The notes beneath the pieces are model-generated. The model had not been told where the DNA came from, searched no databases, and saw nothing but the letters and a program-made list of their open reading frames with translations. Below, piece by piece: positions 16,423-24,452 of a stretch of DNA of 44,452 bases. The DNA comes from Anaerophilus nitritigenes (GTDB lineage: Bacteria > Bacillota > Clostridia > Peptostreptococcales > Thermotaleaceae). The stretch spans positions 1 to 44,452 of the forward strand of contig NZ_RYYS01000071.1 of assembly GCF_004138215.1 (NCBI RefSeq), in the 5' to 3' direction. The position numbers and the translations under genes are program-made. How positions within the stretch are numbered: position 1 is the stretch's first letter; each line of letters starts with the position of its first letter.

Positions 16423-16657
16423 AATAATTAATAATGGTATAGTAATAAATACATCTGCTGTGCCCTATGATGATACAAAAGAGTTTTTTATTGCTCTAGT
16501 GGCCATTAGTGAATCTTTAGAGATGGATGTTCCTATATGGACATCAAGAGAAGATTATTTTCTACAAAAAAATAAAGAAGTAATCTTTTGCTTAAAAGAA
16601 AATCTGTTGTTAAGAATATATAGTGAATCATTATATAATAAAGGAGTTTCTAGGTAG
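16403..16657 (+). CDS. Uncharacterised small protein of the agr operon
   Basis: An 84-aa soluble protein beginning at GTG, with AAAGGAG eight bases upstream, overlapping the agrB end by 20 bases. It contains a VAISESLEMDVPIWTSRED segment and an alternating hydrophobic pattern suggesting a small alpha/beta fold. I do not recognise the family. Its coupled position implies co-expression with the kinase and AgrB, and the downstream hairpin closes the operon behind it. Confidence 0.7.
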   Translation: MKVLKGEIINNGIVINTSAVPYDDTKEFFIALVAISESLEMDVPIWTSREDYFLQKNKEVIFCLKENLLLRIYSESLYNKGVSR

Positions 16658-16676
16658 TTTAGAAACTTCTATTTTT
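16642..16676. terminator. Terminator between the agr operon and spo0E-like gene
   Basis: AGGAGTTTCTA pairs with TAGAAACTTCT (one G-T pair), then ATTTTTAT. It overlaps the ends of both convergent genes. Confidence 0.75.
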
Positions 16677-16856
16677 ATAGTGAGAGATATTTTTTATATC
16701 TGATAAAGCATCGTAATACTGATTTAATAAAAGATCTAATTGCTGACTAACGGATAATACTTCATAATCAAGAAGATCATTTTTATTATTGATCAGGATA
16801 TGCATTGTAGTTCTTAATTCTGCTATTTGTTTTTTTAGCTCTTTTACTTTATTCAT
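16659..16856 (-). CDS. Spo0E-like aspartyl-phosphate phosphatase
   Basis: A 65-aa two-helix protein with the Spo0E family signature SQQLDLLLNQY, preceded by a coiled helix rich in Lys/Glu/Leu. Family members dephosphorylate Spo0A~P and so hold back sporulation. The start at 16856 has AAGGAG about ten bases upstream; a ten-codon longer frame lacks a site. It converges on the agr operon, with only one base between the two genes. Confidence 0.85.
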   Translation of the reverse strand: MNKVKELKKQIAELRTTMHILINNKNDLLDYEVLSVSQQLDLLLNQYYDALSDIKNISHYKNRSF

Positions 16857-16926
16857 GTTTAGTGATCTCCTTTTTTTTAATTCCATACAAAATTATATAA
16901 AAGTTAAATTTTCATCAAATTTTAAA

Positions 16927-16960
16927 CAACGGAAATTCTAAATGAAATGAAAGAATTTCT
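16927..16960. repeat. Palindromic repeat, copy B
   Basis: The inverted counterpart of 7-43: CAACGGAAAT at the left, a central AATGAAATGAAA, and ATTTC at the right. The outer arms pair less completely than in copy A. Confidence 0.55.
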
Positions 16961-17012
16961 CTTAAGATATAAGCAATTCCTGTAAGAATATGAGAAATTT
17001 TTTATAAAATAT
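16949..17012. repeat. Upstream repeat shared with the agrD region, copy 2
   Basis: The counterpart of 13942-14006, with ATATAAG at 16967 and ATATGAG at 16988, again 21 bases apart. It starts about 90 bases upstream of the spo0E-like start codon. Confidence 0.45.
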
Positions 17013-17115
17013 TTATTTTGAACGACAATCTATATTTTAGCATATATGTAACTAAATGTAATAAAAAATACTAAAAATAGTAAAAAAGTTGTATGTTGGA
17101 TAAAACATTTAATAA

Positions 17116-17144
17116 TTGACAAATATATACTTTTAGAGTACCAT
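17116..17144 (+). promoter_or_regulatory. Possible sigma-A promoter of the LacI-family gene
   Basis: TTGACA and TACCAT with a 17-base spacer. The -10 is two bases from consensus and the leader would be about 180 bases. Confidence 0.4.
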
Positions 17145-17328
17145 TTTATGGAACATGTTTCAACAAAATCATATAAAAAATAGAAAATAGTTCAAAAATA
17201 TGATTAATTTTCGAGTATTCATTAGGACCAATTGCCAAAGCTTTATGAACCTTATAAAGAAATAGTATTAGACGAAAACAAAAAGTTTTTAGGGATCAAA
17301 GAAAAAATGCTAGTGGTAGGAGGGCTTT

Positions 17329-18303
17329 ATGTCAAATATAAGAGAAGTTGCGAAGAAAGCAGGAGTAGGAATTGCAACTGTATCTAGGTATTTAAATGAT
17401 ACTGGATATGTAAGTGATGAAGTAAAAGTAAAAATAAAAAAGGCAATAGATGAGTCAAATTATAAACCAAATGCATTGGCGAGAGCTATATTTACTAAGA
17501 ATTCAAAGACTATAGGACTTATGGTTCCAAATATATCAAATCCATTTTTTAATCAAATGGCATCCATTATAGAAGAGTATGCAAGTAATAAGGGATATCA
17601 TATATTACTATGCAATACAGATGACAATGAGGAAAAAGAAAGAAAATATCTAGATGTGTTACAAAGTCATAGAGTAGCAGGAATAATTGTATCAAGAAGT
17701 CAATGCAAAGAAGTATATAAAAATATTGAAATTCCTATTGTGTCCTTTGAAAACCATATTTCTGATCAAATTATTACGATTTCTTCTGATAATTATCAAG
17801 GAGGAAAAATTGCTCTAGATCATTTATATGAAAAAGGTTGCAGAAAAATTTTACATATAAGAGGACCTCAATCCTTTGAAGCTACAGAACTAAGATTTAA
17901 AGGATTTGTAGATGAGGCGAAAGAAAAAAAAATAGAAATTGATTATATTGAATTTGAAAGTGATTTTCAGGTAAAAATGCTTAGAGAAAATATTGATGAT
18001 ATCAAAAATATTAGAAAGTATGATGGAATATTTGTTTTTAATGATATTGCTGCAGCTATAATTATGAAATTCCTTAAAAAAATAGGAGTGAAAATTCCAC
18101 AAGAAATTCAAATAATAGGTTTTGACAATAGCTTTATCTGTGAGTTATTACATCCTTCTTTAACTACTATCAATCAGCCTATACAAGAATTAGGAAAGAC
18201 TACTATTGACATTTTAATAGATTTAATTAATGGAGAAAATATTCCTATAAAGGATTATCTTATGGAAACAAAGTTAATAAAAAGAGAGACAACCTTCATA
18301 TAA
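17329..18303 (+). CDS. LacI-family transcriptional regulator
   Basis: A 324-aa repressor-type regulator. The N-terminal LacI helix-turn-helix reads IREVAKKAGVGIATVSRYL at residues 4-22, followed by the hinge region near 45-60, then a periplasmic-binding-like sugar or nucleoside sensing domain (about 62-320), with the typical IGLMVPNISNPFF and IIGFDNS segments. TAGGAGGG precedes the ATG at a short spacing. The next gene is hutG, 150 bases on, but no sugar transporter adjoins, so the effector and targets are unknown. RbsR/PurR-like proteins are the closest in style. Confidence 0.9.
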   Translation: MSNIREVAKKAGVGIATVSRYLNDTGYVSDEVKVKIKKAIDESNYKPNALARAIFTKNSKTIGLMVPNISNPFFNQMASIIEEYASNKGYHILLCNTDDNEEKERKYLDVLQSHRVAGIIVSRSQCKEVYKNIEIPIVSFENHISDQIITISSDNYQGGKIALDHLYEKGCRKILHIRGPQSFEATELRFKGFVDEAKEKKIEIDYIEFESDFQVKMLRENIDDIKNIRKYDGIFVFNDIAAAIIMKFLKKIGVKIPQEIQIIGFDNSFICELLHPSLTTINQPIQELGKTTIDILIDLINGENIPIKDYLMETKLIKRETTFI

Positions 18304-18452
18304 TTTCTTTATGAAGATACATTTATTTTCAAATGGAATATTTTAATTTTATGAGGGGTTTTTTTATGATCTTTTTCAGTATATAATCATATAAGAAATA
18401 AATATTGTATGAATCTAAAATAGAAAATAAAAAGGTTATAAGGAGTGGAAAA

Positions 18453-19466
18453 ATGTTTGAGATAAACTATAAAACCACAGATGAGGTAGTTTGGCAAGGA
18501 AGAACAGATGATGAAACAAATTTTGATGCTTTTAGATGGCATCAATGGGTAGAAAATATTAATTTAAGAAAAGAAGATTTAAAACCTTTCACAGGGAAAT
18601 TAGGATTTGCATTTATTGGATTTTGTTGTGATGTAGGAGTACAAAGAAATAGAGGAAGAGTAGGGGCTCAAAATGGTCCTAGAAGTATTAGAAAAGAATT
18701 AGCAAATTTACCTTGTTGTTTTACTCAGGAAGTAAAGCTCTTTGATGCAGGAAATATATTTTGTGAAAATGCTACTTTAGAGGAAAGTCAAGATTTGCTT
18801 TCACAGGCTGTAGAGAAAATATTAAGTTTAAATCTTTTTCCTATTGTTTTAGGAGGAGGACATGAAATTGCTTTTGGTCACTATAATGGAATATTAAGTC
18901 ATTTAAAACAAAATGAAGATAAGCCTAATATTGGAATCATTAATTTTGATGCTCATTTGGATATAAGACCTTATCCAAATGGGGGTAGCTCAGGTACTAT
19001 GTTTAGACAAATTGCAGATATTTGTAAAGAAAAAGAATTAGAATATTCTTATCTTTGTATTGGAGCTCAAAAACATAGTAATACAGTAGATTTGTTTAAA
19101 ACAGCAGATAGATTGGGAGCAAGTTATATTTTAGCTAAAGATATTTTAGATACAGATCATTGGAATTTATTAGAGAAGATAGATGATTTTATGAAATTTA
19201 GAGATCATATCTATATTACTATTTGTTCTGATGTATTTTCTTCGGCTTTTGCACCAGGTGTAAGTGCTACACAATCTTTAGGATTAGATCCAGAAAAAGT
19301 TTTAAAATTTTTAAAATATATGTTAAGGTCTAATAAGGTAGTTAGCTTTGATATTGCTGAAGTTTCTCCTAGGTTTGATCAAGATAATACAACTTCCAAT
19401 TTAGCTGCTGTATTGATTTTTTCAGTGATTCAAACTTTATCTCAAATGAAGCATCTTTCCATTTAA
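18453..19466 (+). CDS. hutG: Formimidoylglutamase HutG
   Basis: A 337-aa arginase/ureohydrolase superfamily enzyme, probably converting N-formimidoyl-glutamate to glutamate and formamide at the end of histidine breakdown. Manganese-binding motifs GGGHEIAFG and NFDAHLDIRP are present. The third motif reads CSDVFSSAFAPGVSA: the second Asp usual in arginases and agmatinases is replaced, as in the HutG branch. The start at 18453 has AAGGAG nine bases upstream. No hutH, hutU or hutI lies in the window, so hutG is an orphan here. Confidence 0.82.
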   Translation: MFEINYKTTDEVVWQGRTDDETNFDAFRWHQWVENINLRKEDLKPFTGKLGFAFIGFCCDVGVQRNRGRVGAQNGPRSIRKELANLPCCFTQEVKLFDAGNIFCENATLEESQDLLSQAVEKILSLNLFPIVLGGGHEIAFGHYNGILSHLKQNEDKPNIGIINFDAHLDIRPYPNGGSSGTMFRQIADICKEKELEYSYLCIGAQKHSNTVDLFKTADRLGASYILAKDILDTDHWNLLEKIDDFMKFRDHIYITICSDVFSSAFAPGVSATQSLGLDPEKVLKFLKYMLRSNKVVSFDIAEVSPRFDQDNTTSNLAAVLIFSVIQTLSQMKHLSI

Positions 19467-19494
19467 AAACCTGCTATGAAGCAGGTTTTTTTTC
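19466..19494 (+). terminator. Terminator of hutG
   Basis: AAAACCTGCT and AGCAGGTTTT pair perfectly around ATGA and run into eight T; the left arm overlaps the hutG stop codon. Confidence 0.92.
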
Positions 19495-19506
19495 GATGTT
19501 TTTTAA

Positions 19507-19561
19507 ATTGGCATTTGACAATAATGAAAAAAGCAGTATAATATAATTAGCAAATGCCAAT
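19507..19561. promoter_or_regulatory. Promoter bracketed by an 11-bp perfect inverted repeat
   Basis: ATTGGCATTTG (19507-19517) and CAAATGCCAAT (19551-19561) are exact reverse complements, 33 bases apart. Between and overlapping them is a sigma-A promoter, TTGACA (19515-19520) and TATAAT (19537-19542) with a 16-base spacer. The left half-site overlaps the -35 and the right lies around +3 to +13, a natural place for a repressor. Confidence 0.75.
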
Positions 19562-19609
19562 AATGTATATGAGCAGTTAATTGAATTTTATAAAATGGAG
19601 GGGTGCTTT

Positions 19610-19978
19610 ATGAAAATTTGTATTTCAAGTTTAGGAAAAGAAAAGACTTCTATGATGGATGAGCGATTTGGAAGATGTCAGTATTTTTTTATTGTAGATA
19701 CTAAAACAAATGAACAAAAAGTTTTAGTAAACAAAGGATTAACAGCAACACAAGGAGCAGGAATTGCTGCAGGACAACAAGTAGTAGATGAAAAAGTAGA
19801 TGTACTTATTACTGGATATGTAGGACCAAATGCTATGAAAGTATTACAAGGATCTGATGTAAAAATTTATAAAGGAAAAGGGCTAGAGGTTCAAAAAGAA
19901 ATAGAGGAGTTTGAAAAAGAAAACTTGGATGAAATCAAAAATGCAGGACCTGCTCACTTTGGAATGAAGAACCAGTAA
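19610..19978 (+). CDS. NifX/NifB-like cofactor-binding protein (ORP-like)
   Basis: A 122-aa single-domain protein of the dinitrogenase iron-molybdenum cofactor family. It shows the DERFGRCQYFFIVD start, the ATQGAGIAAGQ segment and VLITGYVGPNA, features of the RNase H-like NifX fold that carries metal clusters. The start at 19610 has GGAGGGG six bases upstream; an earlier ATG overlaps that site. It heads a four-gene operon with two ferredoxin-type ATPases. Related orange proteins of Desulfovibrio bind a molybdenum-copper-sulfur cluster; the metal here is unknown. Confidence 0.85.
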   Translation: MKICISSLGKEKTSMMDERFGRCQYFFIVDTKTNEQKVLVNKGLTATQGAGIAAGQQVVDEKVDVLITGYVGPNAMKVLQGSDVKIYKGKGLEVQKEIEEFEKENLDEIKNAGPAHFGMKNQ

Positions 19979-19993
19979 GGAGAGGGTTGACAT

Positions 19994-20824
19994 ATGAAAA
20001 TTGCAGTGCTTAGTGGAAAAGGTGGAACAGGAAAAACTACAGTTTCTGTAAATCTTGCCAAAGCTATGGGATGGAGTTATATAGATTGTGATGTAGAAGA
20101 GCCTAATGGTTTTATATTTTTAAAACCTAATATATCTAAAAAGATGGATGTAAGTATTTTAGTTCCTAAAATAGATGAACAAAAATGTATTCACTGTAAT
20201 AAATGTGTGGATATATGTCAGTTTAATGCATTGGCAGGAACGAATAATGGAGTTTTGTTTTTTGAAAAATTGTGTCATGGATGTGGTGCATGTACACTTA
20301 TATGTCCTGTGGGTGCGATAGAAGAAGTAGATCGAGTAATAGGAAAAATAGAAGTAGGAGAAGATGAAAATATATCTTGTATGAGAGGTATTTTAAATAT
20401 AGGAGAACCTATGGCTACACCTATTATCAAACAGTTAAAAAAGTTGAATAAAGAAGAAGATACTATTATAGATTGTTCGCCTGGAAGTTCTTGTACAGTA
20501 GTATCTGCTATTGAAAAGATAGACTATGCCGTATTAGTAACAGAGCCTACAGAATTTGGACTTCATGATTTAAAAATTGCCATACAGCTTATGAGACAGA
20601 TGAATATTCCTTTTGGAGTAATTATTAATAGAGGAGATCATAAAAAAGATTTAATTGATAGATACTGTGAAGGTGAAAATATCAATATTTTAGGGAAAAT
20701 TCCTTTTGATAAAAAAGTAGCAGTATTATATTCAAAGGGAAAACTATTGATTGATGATTTGGTTTATGAAAGAAAGTTTAAAGAAATTGGTCAAAAAATC
20801 TGGGAGGTGGGCTCATGCAACTAG
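19994..20824 (+). CDS. MinD/Mrp-type ATPase with inserted 2[4Fe-4S] ferredoxin domain (first)
   Basis: A 276-aa P-loop ATPase. The deviant Walker A SGKGGTGKTT lies at 7-16 and DCDVEEPN at 31-38. Inserted at about 60-110 is a bacterial ferredoxin domain with two CxxCxxCxxxC clusters (C65, C68, C71, C75 and C94, C97, C100, C104). Proteins of this form are partners of NifX-like orange proteins in strict anaerobes, and their role may be cluster loading or electron supply. The 3-prime end overlaps the next gene by ten bases. Confidence 0.88.
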   Translation: MKIAVLSGKGGTGKTTVSVNLAKAMGWSYIDCDVEEPNGFIFLKPNISKKMDVSILVPKIDEQKCIHCNKCVDICQFNALAGTNNGVLFFEKLCHGCGACTLICPVGAIEEVDRVIGKIEVGEDENISCMRGILNIGEPMATPIIKQLKKLNKEEDTIIDCSPGSSCTVVSAIEKIDYAVLVTEPTEFGLHDLKIAIQLMRQMNIPFGVIINRGDHKKDLIDRYCEGENINILGKIPFDKKVAVLYSKGKLLIDDLVYERKFKEIGQKIWEVGSCN

Positions 20825-21678
20825 TTGTTATAAGTGGTAAAGGTGGAACAGGTAAAACTACTGTTGCAGCAGCCTTCTCTTATCTTAGCAAAGAAAGTGT
20901 AAAAGTAGATTGTGATGTAGATGCATCTAACCTTCATATTTTATTAAAAGGAAAAGATATTAAAGAAAACAATTTTATTGGAGCAAAACTAGCTCATATT
21001 GATGAAAATAAATGTGTACAATGTGGAGAATGTGAAAGTGTCTGTAGATTTGATGCTATTTCTAATTTTTCTATAGATCCACTAAAATGTGAAGGCTGTG
21101 CTGCTTGTAAGGTAGTATGTAAATATGATGCTATTTGTTTAGAAGATGAAGTGACAGGAAAAACTATGATTACAGATACAGATCATGGTATTTTATCTAG
21201 GGCAGAGATGATTGTAGGAGCAGAGGGATCTGGAAAATTAGTAACAGAAGTAAGAAAAAAAGCCATGGAATATAAAAAAAATGATGAATGGATTATACTA
21301 GATGGAACACCGGGAGTAGGATGTGCTGTAATGGCATCTATTACTGGATGTGATGCAGCTTTAATCGTAGTAGAACCATCTCAATCAGGATTTGAAGATT
21401 TTTTAAGAGTATATGAATTAACTAGATTTTTTGGAGTAAAAGCATATGTCTGTATCAATAAGTATGATATCAATGAAGAGATATCTGATGAAATAGAGAA
21501 ATTTTGTAATGAAGAAAAAATTGATTTGATAGGGAAAATACCATTTGATCCTATGGTAAAAGAAGCTGTAAATCAGCTAAAACCAATCGTAAGTATAAGT
21601 ATAAGTGGAAGTATAGCAGGAGAAGAGATTAAAAAAATATGGAATATATTCAATAAAAAATATAAGGAGGCGTTGTAA
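20815..21678 (+). CDS. MinD/Mrp-type ATPase with inserted 2[4Fe-4S] ferredoxin domain (second)
   Basis: A 287-aa paralogue of the previous protein. Walker A SGKGGTGKTT is at 7-16, DCDVDASN at 32-39, and two cluster motifs lie at C67/C70/C73/C77 and C92/C95/C98/C102. The switch-like DGTPGVGC segment follows. The two paralogues probably form a heterodimer, the usual arrangement in ORP-type loci. The ATG lies inside the end of the first gene, with GGGAGGTGGG upstream, so translation is coupled. Confidence 0.88.
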   Translation: MQLVVISGKGGTGKTTVAAAFSYLSKESVKVDCDVDASNLHILLKGKDIKENNFIGAKLAHIDENKCVQCGECESVCRFDAISNFSIDPLKCEGCAACKVVCKYDAICLEDEVTGKTMITDTDHGILSRAEMIVGAEGSGKLVTEVRKKAMEYKKNDEWIILDGTPGVGCAVMASITGCDAALIVVEPSQSGFEDFLRVYELTRFFGVKAYVCINKYDINEEISDEIEKFCNEEKIDLIGKIPFDPMVKEAVNQLKPIVSISISGSIAGEEIKKIWNIFNKKYKEAL

Positions 21679-21679
21679 A

Positions 21680-22039
21680 ATGAAAATTGCTATTGCGAAG
21701 GAAGGAAATTTTGTATCAGGTCATTTTGGACATTGTGAAGGATTTGAAGTATTTGATGTTGAGAATAAAGAAATAAAAGAAAGCAAATTCATCGAAAATC
21801 CAGGACATAGACCAGGTTTTTTACCAGTATTTTTAGCTGAAAAGGGAGTAAATGTAATTATTGCTGGGGGAATGGGTGCTACAGCACAAGATTTATTTAA
21901 AGAAAATAAGATTGAAGTAATTGTAGGGGTTGAGGGAACTCTTGAAGATGCAATAAATGCATATATAAATGGAAAGCTTCAATCCACAGGTAGTGTATGT
22001 ACAGAGCATGAGCATGCAGGTGAATGTGAAGAACACTAG
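21680..22039 (+). CDS. NifX-like protein with His/Cys/Glu tail
   Basis: A 119-aa protein of the same cofactor-binding family as the first gene of the operon: SGHFGHCEGFEVFDV near the start and VIIAGGMGATAQDLF in the middle. Unlike the first, it has a metal-ligand-rich end (CTEHEHAGECEEH). It begins two bases after the second ATPase, with AAGGAGG upstream, and closes the operon. A cluster or metal carrier is inferred. Confidence 0.85.
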   Translation: MKIAIAKEGNFVSGHFGHCEGFEVFDVENKEIKESKFIENPGHRPGFLPVFLAEKGVNVIIAGGMGATAQDLFKENKIEVIVGVEGTLEDAINAYINGKLQSTGSVCTEHEHAGECEEH

Positions 22040-22063
22040 GCAGGAAAAATTTCCTGCCTTTTC
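22038..22063. terminator. Bidirectional terminator
   Basis: A 10-bp perfect stem (AGGCAGGAAA against TTTCCTGCCT) then TTTT. It overlaps the stop codon of the NifX-like gene and reaches the end of the convergent YibE/F gene. Confidence 0.88.
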
Positions 22064-23142
22064 TATGCTTTAATAGAAGCTATAAAAGAACTTAAAGGAA
22101 TGGTTAAAATAAGTCCAATGCTACCACATAAGGAACGAAATATTTCTTCAGATATAAACTCCATATTGATAGCGTCTAAAAAAGGTACATTCATAGTAGT
22201 AAAAAAAAGAAACAAAGGCAAAGAGGTACCTGCATAGGCTAAGATTAATGTGTTTGCCATAGTGGACATAATATCTTTTCCAACGTTAATTCCAGATTTT
22301 AACAAAGAAGAAGATGAAGTTTTGGGATATCTCTCCTTCATTTCAAAAATAAAAGAAGTAATAGACATACTAATATCCATAACGGCTCCAATAGTACCTA
22401 TAATGACTCCACTAAATAACAAACCACGACAATCTATAGATAAATCTGTATAGCCAATAAAGGTTTGTATGTATTCATCAGAGATACCCGTTAGAGCCAT
22501 AAGATTTCCAAAATAAAAGGCAAATATACCTGACATAATGGTTCCACCTATGGTAGAGATAATGGCACAAAAGCTTTTTTTGTTAAAACCAATTATAATT
22601 ATAAAGTTTATAAATATGGCGATAGAAGATGTGATGATGGCAGCTAATATAGGATTAACTTCATTTAGTATTAAAGGAATCAAGCAAAATATAATAGATA
22701 ATAAAGTAAAAATAAGAGAAAAAGCTGCACGAATTCCCTTAAATCCTCCAAAAATGACTAATAAAATTAAAAAAGTTAGTCCTAATATTTTAAGAGAATC
22801 TCTTCGATCTACATCAAAAAAGTGAGCTTGAGTGATTTGTCCATCTGATAATTGCAAATTTATAATAACAGACATTCCCTTTTTTAATTCTACACTAGAA
22901 GCAGTTCCTTCTATGGGGATGTGTGTCAATGTAATGAGTTGATCCTTATAAGGATCTTTTTTTAATTTGGCTTCAATTGTATATATATTACCTCCATTTT
23001 GAGTAGATTGTTGGATTTGAGTGATGATGCCTGTAGTTCGAATTTGTGTTTGAGAATTTATATTATTTCCATAGCTAAAATTAAAGAAAATTAAAAATAG
23101 GAATACATAAGTAAAAATAAATACTTTACATATTTTTTTCAT
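22063..23142 (-). CDS. YibE/F family membrane protein
   Basis: A 359-aa protein with a signal-like segment (about 5-25), an extracytoplasmic beta-rich domain (about 30-115), then seven or eight hydrophobic helices. Family features include DRRDSLKILGLTFL at the first helix, GGFKGIRAAFSL, and GTIGAVMDISMSITSFIFE. YibE/F proteins are widespread in Gram-positive bacteria; transport or a membrane regulatory role has been proposed without firm proof that I know of. AAGGAGG precedes the ATG. Transcribed alone, on the strand opposite its neighbours. Confidence 0.85.
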   Translation of the reverse strand: MKKICKVFIFTYVFLFLIFFNFSYGNNINSQTQIRTTGIITQIQQSTQNGGNIYTIEAKLKKDPYKDQLITLTHIPIEGTASSVELKKGMSVIINLQLSDGQITQAHFFDVDRRDSLKILGLTFLILLVIFGGFKGIRAAFSLIFTLLSIIFCLIPLILNEVNPILAAIITSSIAIFINFIIIIGFNKKSFCAIISTIGGTIMSGIFAFYFGNLMALTGISDEYIQTFIGYTDLSIDCRGLLFSGVIIGTIGAVMDISMSITSFIFEMKERYPKTSSSSLLKSGINVGKDIMSTMANTLILAYAGTSLPLFLFFTTMNVPFLDAINMEFISEEIFRSLCGSIGLILTIPLSSFIASIKA

Positions 23143-23402
23143 AAGTACCTCCTTAAAGCTTGTCTTTATAAATTTTTCATAAAGTAGACTTTTTATAAAC
23201 TATATGCTTTAAAAATTTATTTATGAAAAAAGATATGAATTTTATGAGAACAAAGGTATTGACAATAGGTATATAATCTTATTACTAAAAAAGCCTTAAA
23301 AGATGTAGGTCGTAGGGTTTATTTTAAATAATATTACCAATATTTTTATTTCGAATATGATACAATTCAAATACAAAACTATAAGTATGGGAGAATTTGA
23401 GA

Positions 23403-24392
23403 ATGAAAAAAATAATTTTTATGTTTTTGGTGGGGAGTTTAGTTTTATTGAGTGCATGTAAAGATCAACCAACAGATAAATCTTTAGAAAAATTATCAGA
23501 AGAAGAAAATTTATCTGTTGAAAAGTACAATGCTTATGTAGAGGTTAATAATTTCATGGAGCAGCGTTTTTATGAAGTTTTAGCTTATTATTACAAAGGA
23601 TTTGGACTAGATAAAGATATTTATTCTACAAATGTAGGTAGTGTTGTTATTAGTTCTGTTTCAGGAACAGAGCTTGATATGTTTCTTAAAAATCTACAGG
23701 TTTATACGAAAGAGCCTACTATGAAAGAATTAGATGTGGCAGCAAAGGAGTTAGAACCAACTATAGTAGAACTTATTCATATATTAAGTGATGCTGAGTT
23801 TTATTATGATTCTAAAAATTATGTAGATGATAATTTTGAAGAGGGAAGAAAATTGCACACTCAAATTTGTGCTGGTTATGAAGATTATGAGATGAAGAAA
23901 GAAAAATTTACAAATGCCATGAAAAAATTATGTTATGAACAAACTCAAAAAGATATGCAAAATTATATTAAAAACAATGAGCATATAAAAGCCTGCTCTA
24001 TTCGTTATATGTTAACAGCAGTTGAAATGTTTGATGAATTACAAAAGCAAAATATAAATCAGGAAAATATTCTTAGTATAGATCAAGAGAAATTTACAGA
24101 TCAATATAATCATTTATTACAAGACATTAATAAACTTATAGATAGAGTAAATGATCCATCCAATCATGAAAAAACTCAATTTGAAAAAAACAATTTTAGG
24201 GATTTTATAGATTATGCACAAAAGACCAAGGCGTCTGCAGCAGATATTTTAAATAGCCTTAATAAAAAAGATTCATCTTTGGGTTCACCGGAGAAATTTT
24301 ATAGCAATGTAAGAACCATGATTTATTATTATAATAGAGTAGTATATTTTTCAGATGATGTAAAAAATTTAAATTACTTCCCTACTAGATAG
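23403..24392 (+). CDS. DUF3829 lipoprotein, first of a tandem pair
   Basis: A 329-aa lipoprotein with an N-terminal signal and lipobox LSAC (Cys19). The mature part is helical and resembles the DUF3829/YiiG family: NNFMEQRFYEVLAYYY near 45-60, then the YYDSKNYVDDNFEEG segment near 140-155. The start at 23403 has GGGAG nine bases upstream; a TTG two codons earlier is too close. Function unknown. It shares layout and key segments with the next gene, so the two arose by duplication. Confidence 0.82.
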   Translation: MKKIIFMFLVGSLVLLSACKDQPTDKSLEKLSEEENLSVEKYNAYVEVNNFMEQRFYEVLAYYYKGFGLDKDIYSTNVGSVVISSVSGTELDMFLKNLQVYTKEPTMKELDVAAKELEPTIVELIHILSDAEFYYDSKNYVDDNFEEGRKLHTQICAGYEDYEMKKEKFTNAMKKLCYEQTQKDMQNYIKNNEHIKACSIRYMLTAVEMFDELQKQNINQENILSIDQEKFTDQYNHLLQDINKLIDRVNDPSNHEKTQFEKNNFRDFIDYAQKTKASAADILNSLNKKDSSLGSPEKFYSNVRTMIYYYNRVVYFSDDVKNLNYFPTR

Positions 24393-24452
24393 CTTGTAAG
24401 TGTTTTTAAAACACATAGCAATAAATTATTTATACATATGAAGGAGGAAAAT

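Larger units (their letters stand above)
16857..17328. other. Gene-free interval upstream of spo0E-like and LacI-family genes
   Basis: It holds the palindromic repeat at 16927-16960, the second copy of the 21-base-phased repeat, and a promoter-like TTGACA/TACCAT pair at 17116-17144. About 30 open codons before the LacI gene (17229-17330) have a coding-like composition but no start or ribosome site. Confidence 0.5.

Noticed and set aside
17229-17330. Coding-like stretch of about 33 codons just before the LacI-family gene
   Set aside because: Preceded by a stop, with no start codon plus ribosome site, and it runs on into the LacI gene in another frame; at most a decayed remnant.
19507-19520. 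Sigma-54 promoter upstream of the ORP-like operon
   Set aside because: TTGGCA is present but the GC doublet expected ten bases further on is missing, while a sigma-A promoter fits well.
22250-22825. Two plus-strand frames inside the YibE/F gene
   Set aside because: Antisense shadows of a well-supported membrane protein; Ile/Lys-rich with no ribosome sites.
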